Positions 6,869 through 11,617 of a stretch of DNA of 11,617 nucleotides are shown one piece after another. The number at the start of each line of letters is the position of its first letter. Within the stretch, counting starts at the first letter, position 1. Origin of the DNA: Acidobacteriaceae bacterium (lineage in GTDB: Bacteria > Acidobacteriota > Terriglobia > Terriglobales > Acidobacteriaceae). The stretch is taken from assembly GCA_003132825.1 (NCBI GenBank), contig PKYX01000290.1, positions 1-11,617 on the forward strand. Reading direction: 5' to 3'. A program made the position numbers and the translations under genes. The notes under the pieces were generated by a model. It was not told the origin of the DNA. It did not search any database and saw nothing but the letters and a program-made list of their open reading frames with translations.

Positions 6869-7527
6869 GGCTTGTTTCCCTTCTGAAAACCTAAGCGGCT
6901 GAACCATCCCCCGGTCAGCTTGGGGGCCAGCAGATCGCGCAGCATCAAGCGGGCTCGCAACAGGCGGGTCTTCACCGAGGCGGTCGAAATGCCCAGATTT
7001 TCCGCGACTTCTGCGATCGACAGATGCTCGACATCCCGCAGCACAAACACCTCTCGATACTTGCTTCCGAGCGAAGCCAGCGCCTCGAGCAGCAGCTCGC
7101 GAACTTCCCTCCTCTCGAGCGCCTCGGACGGAATTTCATGCCAATCCGCAAACTCGCGCGGGGTATAGACGCCGTCCGCATCTTCGCGTTCCCCGATCGG
7201 TTCGATCACCTCCGCATGCTCCTTTCTCCGCCGCATGCGCGCTTCGTTCACCGCAATCTGGATCAGCCAGGTGCTGAAGCGCGCCTCCCCCCGAAACTGC
7301 CGCAAGTTGGCAAAGGCCTTGAGCATCGCCTCCTGCGCCGCATCCTCGGCGTCTGCTGGGTTGCGCAGGATGGCGAAGGCTGCGGCATAGACTCGGCGTT
7401 CCAAAGGCCGAATCAGTTCATAGAATTTCTCCGGCTCTCCGCTCAGGATGCGCCGGATCAATTCCTGCTCGCGCGTCTCCTCGGGAACCGGCTTCTCCAC
7501 CGAACTCGATCCTACGACCATTGCCAT
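6862..7527 (-). CDS. ECF-family RNA polymerase sigma factor (RpoE/SigW-like)
   Basis: This is a 221-residue ECF sigma factor with only regions 2 and 4. Region 2 spans about residues 25-100, with ILRNPADAEDAAQEAMLKAF (core binding), then FRGEARFSTWLIQIAVNEAR (-10 recognition and melting). Region 4 spans about 150-205, with LGSKYREVFVLRDVEHLSIAEVA and the helix-turn-helix ISTASVKTRLLRARLMLRDLL. The linker is acidic. I chose ATG 7527 because the longer frame begins with TTG at 7551 directly beside the upstream stop; another ATG at 7521 is possible. It sits 24 bases after the cytochrome gene and overlaps the anti-sigma gene, so it is probably co-transcribed with both and controlled post-translationally by the anti-sigma partner. 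Its target promoters are not proven; self-regulation is usual in the family. Confidence 0.93.
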   Translation of the reverse strand: MAMVVGSSSVEKPVPEETREQELIRRILSGEPEKFYELIRPLERRVYAAAFAILRNPADAEDAAQEAMLKAFANLRQFRGEARFSTWLIQIAVNEARMRRRKEHAEVIEPIGEREDADGVYTPREFADWHEIPSEALERREVRELLLEALASLGSKYREVFVLRDVEHLSIAEVAENLGISTASVKTRLLRARLMLRDLLAPKLTGGWFSRLGFQKGNKPW

Positions 7528-7551
7528 CGCAATTTTCCCGAGCGGCCGCAA

Positions 7552-8247
7552 TCAGTGAGGCGCGTAGTCGGGATCCTTTTTCCATCCCGTCAACATCGAC
7601 ACGAAATTGTTCCAGCCATGGAGCACGACCATGACCAAATGTCCGAACAGGAAAAACAGAATCGCCCACATGACCAGAAAATGCCAAAGCCGGGCCAGAT
7701 GGAATCCCCCCATCAACCACGCCAGCCAGGAAAATTGCACCGGCTTCCAGACGGCGAATCCGCTCAGCACGGATAGAACCCCCAGCCCGATGGCCGAGGT
7801 GTAGGCCAGCTTCTGCAGCGGGTTGTAGGGTTCGCGCAGGGGCGGTTTGGGTCCGAAGAAAAAATAGTGCCGTGCCATCGGCCAGACCCCGCGGATGTCT
7901 TGCGGCAGAAACAGTACCTGGCGATAGTTTCCGCTGAAAATCTGGTATCCCAGGTAAAAGGCGCCGGTTGCCGTATACAACCACAAGAAGCTGAGGTGCC
8001 ACTGCAATCCGCCCCCCAGCCAACCGCCCAAGGCCATTCCCTTCGGCCAGTGCAACAGATCCTTCTGGGGAATCTTCGCGCCGAAGCTCGGAAACGCCCG
8101 GAAGATTTGCAGCCCACTGGCTACCATCACAAACAACGACCCGGCGTTCAGCCAGTGGCAAAAACGCACCGGCCAGGGATGCTCGTAGACGGCGGGATGA
8201 ATCTCGCCGGTTTGCAACGACTCGATTTCGATCACGGTTTCGGGCAC
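7552..8247 (-). CDS. Cytochrome b561-type membrane protein, partner of the molybdoenzyme
   Basis: This 231-residue protein has about four membrane helices (near 30-50, 80-103, 147-168 and 185-210) of the Ni,Fe-hydrogenase/b561 cytochrome type. Candidate haem ligands are His31 (RFCHWLN), His84 (LQWHLSF), His183 and His189 (FHLARLWHF), and His203 and His210 (FGHLVMVVLHGW), enough for two b haems. It should carry electrons between the quinone pool and the periplasmic molybdoenzyme encoded 22 bases upstream. It is not recognisable as the usual MsrQ/YedZ partner of MsrP. The start is a GTG (8247) preceded by AGGA at 8258-8261. The gene lies within the minus-strand cluster, followed after 24 bases by the sigma factor. 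The direction of electron flow (reductase or dehydrogenase) cannot be decided. Confidence 0.85.
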   Translation of the reverse strand: MPETVIEIESLQTGEIHPAVYEHPWPVRFCHWLNAGSLFVMVASGLQIFRAFPSFGAKIPQKDLLHWPKGMALGGWLGGGLQWHLSFLWLYTATGAFYLGYQIFSGNYRQVLFLPQDIRGVWPMARHYFFFGPKPPLREPYNPLQKLAYTSAIGLGVLSVLSGFAVWKPVQFSWLAWLMGGFHLARLWHFLVMWAILFFLFGHLVMVVLHGWNNFVSMLTGWKKDPDYAPH

Positions 8248-8269
8248 GCCTTGGCTTTCCTTCCGGTCG

Positions 8270-8977
8270 CTACAGGCCGTAAAAGTCCGAGTAACCCTGG
8301 TCTTCCCAGTAGCCGACCTTGTGCAGAACGTTGGTGACCTTCAGGTCGGTCAGGTACTTGGCCTGTTTATAACCGATCTTGGTGGGAATGTTCAGCCGCA
8401 GCGGCGCCCCGTGTTCCCGGGTGAGCGGCTGGTCGTACATTTCATAGCAGAGCAGGGTCTGCGGGTGCAGCGCGGTAGCCATATCGAGCGACTCGTAGTA
8501 GTCGTCGGCGCATTCGACGGTCACAAAGCGTGCGCTGAGATCGGCGCCGATCGAGCGCAGAAAGTCGGAGAGGCGGGCACCACCGAAACGGCCGATCACG
8601 TCCCAACCCTCGACGCAAATGTGTCGCGTATTGTGGCGGAACTGGGGCAGGGCCTGGATCTCGGCCAGGCTATAGTTCCCGGGCTTCCCGACCGCACCCG
8701 CGACGGCGAGCGTCCACTTTTCGAAATCGACGCCGGGGTCATCCACGTCGTAGTCGTTGATCGGGAACCGGGCAAACGGCGTCAGCTCGGCAGTTTCGAA
8801 AGTAGGCGCCAGATGGCCCTGGCGGAACAACCGCGCCGACGCCCAGTCGCTGAAGCCGAGACCCGCCGCCAGCAGGCGGTTCTGGAGCTTGGGGATGGCA
8901 AATGCGCCGAGCCCGAGGAGCGGCGTCAGCTTGAGCAATTCCCGCCGGCTCAGGCGCCCGAATTTTCGACTGTTCAT
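8270..8977 (-). CDS. Tat-exported molybdopterin oxidoreductase, sulfite oxidase/MsrP family
   Basis: This is a 235-residue molybdenum-cofactor enzyme. The N-terminus carries a twin-arginine signal (SRRELLKL at residues 10-17, then a Gly/Ala/Leu-rich stretch to about 30), so it is folded and exported. The Mo-ligand cysteine is Cys121 in RHICVEGWD, the family signature, followed by a GGARLSDFL segment. Typical later elements are VTVECADDYYESLDM, the HGAPLRLNIPTKIGYK cofactor-binding region and the C-terminal GYWEDQGY. It lacks the dimerisation domain of full sulfite oxidases, as in MsrP (YedY), which repairs oxidised methionines in the periplasm; the substrate here is not proven. I chose ATG 8975-8977 because GGAG (8984-8987) is 6 bases upstream and the signal begins there. 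The frame extends upstream to 9100 without support. It is the first gene of a probable four-gene operon. Confidence 0.9.
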   Translation of the reverse strand: MNSRKFGRLSRRELLKLTPLLGLGAFAIPKLQNRLLAAGLGFSDWASARLFRQGHLAPTFETAELTPFARFPINDYDVDDPGVDFEKWTLAVAGAVGKPGNYSLAEIQALPQFRHNTRHICVEGWDVIGRFGGARLSDFLRSIGADLSARFVTVECADDYYESLDMATALHPQTLLCYEMYDQPLTREHGAPLRLNIPTKIGYKQAKYLTDLKVTNVLHKVGYWEDQGYSDFYGL

Positions 8978-9284
8978 CTGTGGCTCCACGGCTGCTCCCC
9001 GGGATAGTATGCTCCGCCTCGGTTGCAAATGCGATGTGCAGGAATGAGAAAAGTTACCACGATAAGGTCGGATTCGCGCCCCTATGTGGCCCGTTCCCAA
9101 CCAGATACAGGCGGATCGAATGTCCCTCTCCGCCCCCTCGAGGTGACCGAAGTCACTTGCCGAGTAACCAGAAATTGCGAAAAACTAGCGGGGCAAATGT
9201 CGCTTCTGACTGGCTTCGGTGCGGGTTTCGAGGCATACTTAAGCAGTCAGGTTGACTGGCGGTCCCCCGGGAAGGAATGGCACC
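8978..9284. promoter_or_regulatory. Divergent regulatory region between the molybdoenzyme operon and the TonB-family gene
   Basis: These 307 bases contain no convincing gene and must hold two divergent promoters. Visible elements are GTGA-N6-TCAC (9143-9156), which fits the core of CRP/FNR-family operators, and a perfect dyad CAGTCA-GGT-TGACTG (9244-9258), 26 bases before the TonB-family ATG. A further TGACTGGC copy lies at 9207-9214. A weak ECF-like pair on the minus strand (GGAAC at 9093-9097, 16 bases, CGAATC at 9071-9076) could serve the operon. I could not identify a convincing sigma-70 promoter. Confidence 0.35.
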
Positions 9285-10106
9285 ATGCCGTTCGAGGAAA
9301 ACACAAACGTAGAAGGCGGGATTTCGCCCGAATCGGGAACACAACAAAAGCAGCGTCGCCAGATGCATATCGCGCTTGCCCTGCTGCTGACCGCACTGGT
9401 TGTTGTCGTGGTGAAAGATCGACAATTCTGGCTAGGCTCCGCTCCAGCAACTACCGAGGATTCGGCGGACGAAGCGACGCCCGACCAAACAGCTGCGAGC
9501 GAGCCGGTCGCCGAGACTGCACCGCCCGCGACGTCGGCTCCGCACTCCAACAAGACCAAATCGCACTCCGATCACACGGCTGCGGCCAGCGTGCCCGCGG
9601 CCTCGGGTCCGACGATTGTCGCGAGCAACCGCGCCGCGCTGCCGCCGCTTGAAATCGAAGTCGTGGCCGGTGGTCAGCACCAAACAGTTCTGCCGACGAA
9701 CCACTCCGTTAAGGTGGATCTGCAGGCTGACTCCGATTCTCCATCGGCAGCGGCCTCAGCCAGCCAAACCAACTCCATGGTGCCAGGCGGCCCCACTGTC
9801 GCGACCAACGCCGGCGAACGGGTTCGTCTTTCTCCCGATACGGCGCACATGGTCGAGCGACCGGTGGAGCCGAACTACCCCATGCTCGCTAAGCAGATGA
9901 AGGTGCAGGGGTCGGTTGTATTGCAGGCTTTGATCGGCCGGGAAGGCGCGATCCAGGACCTGCGGGTGCTCAGCGGCCCGGTCATTCTTTCTACCGCCGC
10001 GATGGATGCGGTGCGGCAGTGGCGCTTCCGGCCATACTTTGAAGGCGGCCAGCCGGTCGAAACCGAGGCTCGCATTACCGTAAACTTCACCATCTCTACC
10101 TACTGA
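9285..10106 (+). CDS. TonB-family protein (energy transducer-like)
   Basis: This is a 273-residue inner-membrane-anchored protein. The layout is a short cytoplasmic N-terminus (1-27), one membrane helix (about 28-44, ALALLLTALVVVVV), a long low-complexity Ala/Ser/Thr/Pro-rich periplasmic linker (about 50-180), and a TonB C-terminal domain (about 193-272). That domain has VEPNYPMLAKQMKVQGSVVL, a Gly-x-Ile/Leu core and AMDAVRQWRFRPYFEGGQPV, all family hallmarks. TonB proteins transmit proton-motive force to outer-membrane receptors. No exbB, exbD or receptor gene is in the window, so the partner is unknown and a structural or unrelated role is possible. ATG 9285 is chosen because AAGGA (9272-9276) is 8 bases upstream; the longer TTG-initiated frame from 9252 lacks support. 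It is followed after 25 bases by the PEBP gene on the same strand. Confidence 0.9.
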   Translation: MPFEENTNVEGGISPESGTQQKQRRQMHIALALLLTALVVVVVKDRQFWLGSAPATTEDSADEATPDQTAASEPVAETAPPATSAPHSNKTKSHSDHTAAASVPAASGPTIVASNRAALPPLEIEVVAGGQHQTVLPTNHSVKVDLQADSDSPSAAASASQTNSMVPGGPTVATNAGERVRLSPDTAHMVERPVEPNYPMLAKQMKVQGSVVLQALIGREGAIQDLRVLSGPVILSTAAMDAVRQWRFRPYFEGGQPVETEARITVNFTISTY

Positions 10107-10131
10107 CCATTCCAGCTGACGGGAGCGGACC

Positions 10132-10734
10132 GTGAAGGCAAGGCGAGTCCGGTCCGCACTCGCACTGGCCGGCGCGGCTGTTCTGTTTGTGGCCGGCGGG
10201 GCTCGAGCCATTCTCCGCAGCCCCTGGAATGGGCCCTTCTTTTCGAGCCCCTCGCCCGAAGCCGGCGCGATGGCCCTCCCCATTTCGAGCAGCAGCTTCG
10301 CGAATGGCGGGTACATCCCGAAGAGATTCACCTGTGACGGCGCCGATGTCTCCCCGGAACTTTCCTGGACGAATCCCCCGCCTGGCGCCCAGAGCTTTGC
10401 GCTGATCGCCGATGACCCTGACGCCCCGGTTGGCACCTGGACGCATTGGGTGCTCTTCGATCTGCCGCCGACCACCCGTTCTCTGCCCGAAGGCGTGAGC
10501 AAGCTGATGGACAAACTGCCCGACGGCGGACGCCAGGGGCTCAACGACTTCGGGAAAATCGGCTATGGAGGACCCTGCCCACCACCCGGCAAAGCGCATC
10601 GATACTTTTTCAAGCTCTATGCCCTCGACCGCAAGCTTGGCCTCAAGCCCGGATCGACACGCGCCCGGTTAGAACAGGCCATGCAAAGTCACGTCCTCAA
10701 TGAGGCCGATTGGATGGGTAAGTACCGCCGATAG
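10132..10734 (+). CDS. Exported PEBP family protein (YbhB/YbcL-like)
   Basis: This is a 200-residue phosphatidylethanolamine-binding-protein homologue. A signal peptide is visible (Lys/Arg start, hydrophobic 9-22, likely cleavage after AGGARA near residue 26). The mature domain has the family ligand-site motifs: FTCDGADVSPELSW, the DPDAP loop (95-99), THW (104-106), and the second conserved region GYGGPCPPPGKAHRYFFKLYALD (His156). Bacterial members have no firmly established general function; inhibition of proteases or kinases has been proposed by analogy. The start is GTG 10132, with GGGAG (10121-10125) 6 bases upstream. It begins 25 bases after the TonB-family stop, so co-transcription is likely. 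Length with the signal peptide is typical. Confidence 0.92.
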   Translation: MKARRVRSALALAGAAVLFVAGGARAILRSPWNGPFFSSPSPEAGAMALPISSSSFANGGYIPKRFTCDGADVSPELSWTNPPPGAQSFALIADDPDAPVGTWTHWVLFDLPPTTRSLPEGVSKLMDKLPDGGRQGLNDFGKIGYGGPCPPPGKAHRYFFKLYALDRKLGLKPGSTRARLEQAMQSHVLNEADWMGKYRR

Positions 10735-10792
10735 GGAAGTCAAACCCGTGCGGTTCAGGGGGGCGGCGAGCGGGATGACCTAGGGAACGCCG

Positions 10793-10821
10793 CCGGCGCC
10801 AAATAACCCGGCGCCAAATAA
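10793..10821. repeat. Tandem 15-bp duplication
   Basis: CCGGCGCCAAATAA occurs at 10793-10806 and again at 10808-10821, a 15-bp period. Each copy contains the palindrome GGCGCC. It overlaps the T-tract side of the minus-strand terminator candidate. Confidence 0.8.
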
Positions 10822-10858
10822 AAAGAGCGCCCCGACTCTCGCGAGTCAACGGACGCCC
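10816..10858 (-). terminator. Minus-strand intrinsic terminator candidate
   Basis: On the minus strand a stem capped by GACTC-GCGA-GAGTC (10834-10847) extends outward through G-U and G-C pairs with two single-base bulges (arms within 10825-10858). It is directly followed by TTTTTATTT (complement of 10816-10824). That is the expected hairpin plus U-tract. It would end a minus-strand transcript, such as one from the 87-residue gene or an unrecognised small RNA or small gene. Confidence 0.5.
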
Positions 10859-10916
10859 GGGCAGCCCTCCCCCAGAACTGCTCGTTCATGAGGTTATGTC
10901 CTCTCCGGCTGCCTGG

Positions 10917-10938
10917 AAATGGCACGGACGTGCCATTT
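10917..10938. repeat. Perfect 10-bp inverted repeat
   Basis: AAATGGCACG and CGTGCCATTT flank only two bases. The half sequence ACGTGCCA occurs again at 10949-10956, giving three copies of the element within 40 bases. It could be an operator or a repeat remnant; no function is assigned. Confidence 0.7.
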
Positions 10939-11137
10939 GACCCCACCAACGTGCCACCCGTTTTCCACAAAGGAGCCAGACCGGCGCAGTTCGGCGATGC
11001 CCGCGAAGCACCCGTGAAAGCGATCGCAGGGAATACCTAAGACAGGGGCGAAGCAACTACAGCGTGGGATTGGGTATTTCGTGAGCTGGCGGAAATCGGG
11101 GTCTTGCCGAGGAAACCGGACGACGATCGAGGGAGCT

Positions 11138-11401
11138 TCAGGCTTCGGATTCCCGAAGATCAAGATGCATCTGACGAAGGCTGGTGGCCTGACCGGGATC
11201 CATTCCCGGCTTCAGATCGGTTTTTTCCAGGAAGTAGCGCCAGCCGGCTTGCCGGTCTTCCGCACTCTGCCCGGCTTCGAATTGGCTGATCGTGGCGAGA
11301 GCATTGACCCGGCCTTTCACTACCGCCATGACGCCGCCCGCCGCATAAGTCAAGAAGTTAAACCGGATAACGGCGAACGCGCCCTTGGATTCATCCTGCA
11401 T
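11138..11401 (-). CDS. Conserved-looking small protein of unknown function (87 aa)
   Basis: This is an 87-residue protein of unknown function. The start ATG 11401 is well supported: AAAGGA (11409-11414) sits 7 bases upstream. The sequence has a hydrophobic N-terminal third (FAVIRFNFLTYAAGGVMAVVKG), then a polar, probably helical region with SAEDRQAGWRYFLEKTDLKPG and an acidic/Arg-rich tail. It reads as a compact soluble or membrane-peripheral protein with no signal peptide and no cysteines. I have an impression that similar short proteins recur in acidobacteria but cannot name a family. It lies 183 bases downstream of the probable cold-shock gene on the same strand, behind a large inverted repeat. 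The nearest terminator-like structure is about 280 bases downstream. The antisense frame (11081-11455) is considered a shadow. Confidence 0.7.
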   Translation of the reverse strand: MQDESKGAFAVIRFNFLTYAAGGVMAVVKGRVNALATISQFEAGQSAEDRQAGWRYFLEKTDLKPGMDPGQATSLRQMHLDLRESEA

Positions 11402-11460
11402 TCAGCAATCCTTTCGGCTTCCGTTCCTGCTCGGATGGGGGTTGCAGGAAAATAGTCCCA

Positions 11461-11509
11461 CGCCTGCCGTGAACGTCGCATCACTTAAATGCGACGTACA
11501 AGTCAGGCG
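11461..11509. repeat. Two-tier inverted repeat upstream of the 87-aa gene
   Basis: Inner perfect 9-bp stem ACGTCGCAT (11473-11481) / ATGCGACGT (11489-11497) has a 7-base loop. It is enclosed by an outer 6-bp stem CGCCTG (11461-11466) / CAGGCG (11504-11509), separated by symmetrical 6-base internal loops. It lies 60 bases upstream of the small-protein start and has no T-tract on either strand. It could be an operator, a structured 5' leader or a small RNA element. Confidence 0.65.
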
Positions 11510-11564
11510 CGGACCTTAGGCACTGCCTCTCACCTGGTTTGGTTCAGGAATGTGCCGGACAACG

Positions 11565-11579
11565 CGGCAGGAACTGCCG
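11565..11579 (-). terminator. Short hairpin after the cold-shock gene
   Basis: CGGCAG-GAA-CTGCCG, a perfect 6-bp stem with a 3-base loop, begins 5 bases after the TAA of the right-edge gene on the minus strand. No T-tract follows, so it is a weak terminator candidate. Confidence 0.3.
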
Positions 11580-11584
11580 TCGCC

Positions 11585-11617
11585 TTACAGCGGACGGACG
11601 TTTTCCGCCTGCCAACC
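11585..11617 (-). CDS. Probable cold-shock protein, last ten codons (cut by right edge)
   Basis: The minus strand enters from the right edge with an open frame of ten codons reading GWQAENVRPL, followed by TAA (11585-11587). This is the typical C-terminal end of CspA-type cold-shock domain proteins, whose last strand commonly reads GPKG-x-QA-x-NV-x-PL. If right, the protein is a small single-stranded nucleic acid chaperone. The evidence is only ten residues, so the call is tentative, but the ending is distinctive and a hairpin follows the stop. Confidence 0.5.
   Translation of the reverse strand, partial: GWQAENVRPL

Larger units (their letters stand above)
10735..11137. other. Structured intergenic region without a convincing gene
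   Basis: About 400 bases follow the PEBP gene. They contain GC-rich inverted repeats (GGCGGCG 10762-10768 with CGCCGCC 10788-10794), a duplicated 14-mer, a minus-strand terminator candidate and a perfect 10-bp inverted repeat at 10917-10938. Several short open frames overlap on both strands (44 aa minus from 10889, 50 aa plus 10888-11040, 89 aa minus 10894-11163). None is convincing from sequence alone. No tRNA or known RNA family was recognised. Confidence 0.5.

Noticed and set aside
8978..9100. Upstream extension of the molybdoenzyme gene
   Set aside because: The ATG at 8977 has a Shine-Dalgarno sequence and starts directly with a Tat signal; an extension would bury the signal peptide.
10888..11040. 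50-codon plus-strand frame starting at ATG 10888
   Set aside because: Weak ribosome binding site and mixed codon use. It overlaps a strong inverted repeat and an open minus-strand frame, so coding cannot be supported, although its second half looks protein-like.
10894..11163. 89-residue minus-strand frame
   Set aside because: Begins inside the 87-residue gene in another phase, lacks a ribosome binding site and resembles no domain.
11081..11455. 124-residue plus-strand frame
   Set aside because: Antisense to the better supported 87-residue gene; no good ribosome binding site and low-quality composition.
1..11617. Many CTCGAG/GCTCGAG hexamers across the window
   Set aside because: Most fall inside genes and encode Leu-Glu or Ser-Ser pairs, so codon preference explains them; no array-like spacing.
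11461..11617. Possible SRP or other housekeeping RNA at the right edge
   Set aside because: The region has hairpins but lacks the conserved SRP apical-loop sequence and no tRNA-like fold was found.

Overview
The window (about 11.6 kb, GC-rich, no mobile element, CRISPR array, rRNA or tRNA seen) looks like chromosomal DNA of a soil-type Gram-negative bacterium, most likely an acidobacterium. That placement is inferred from protein flavour (TonB-domain protein, M16 and M48-like peptidases, Flp pilin, an 87-residue small protein I associate with acidobacteria) and is not proven.

Layout. (1) Left edge: the C-terminal part of a probable M48-like metallopeptidase (+), convergent with a 55-residue Flp/type IVb pilin (-). 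The pilin has its own sigma-70-like promoter and a perfect 11-bp terminator-like hairpin. (2) 1031-4748, all on the minus strand: rlmN (23S/tRNA A2503/A37 methyltransferase), then a membrane-bound NarL/DesK-type histidine kinase overlapping its LuxR-type response regulator by 11 bp. (3) 4964-6241 (+): an M16 peptidase, divergent from rlmN across an AT-rich promoter island. (4) 6284-8977 (-): a tight four-gene cluster. It runs from a Tat-exported molybdopterin oxidoreductase of the sulfite oxidase/MsrP family, through a cytochrome b561-type membrane protein and an ECF sigma factor, to a membrane-anchored zinc-finger anti-sigma factor. (5) 9285-10734 (+): a TonB-family protein and an exported PEBP/YbhB-like protein, divergent from cluster 4. 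(6) 10735-11617: structured intergenic DNA, an 87-residue conserved-looking small protein (-), a two-tier inverted repeat, and the last ten codons of a probable cold-shock protein (-) at the right edge.

How they may work together. The most coherent unit is the four-gene cluster. A periplasmic molybdoenzyme would take electrons from a haem-b membrane partner, and the same transcript would encode an envelope-stress sigma factor and its anti-sigma factor. The anti-sigma factor carries a second Cys/His cluster (H-x3-C ... C-x2-C) on the predicted extracytoplasmic side, in addition to the usual cytoplasmic zinc finger. This suggests a metal- or redox-responsive switch controlling an envelope redox or repair enzyme. 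That is inference and is the observation most worth following up.
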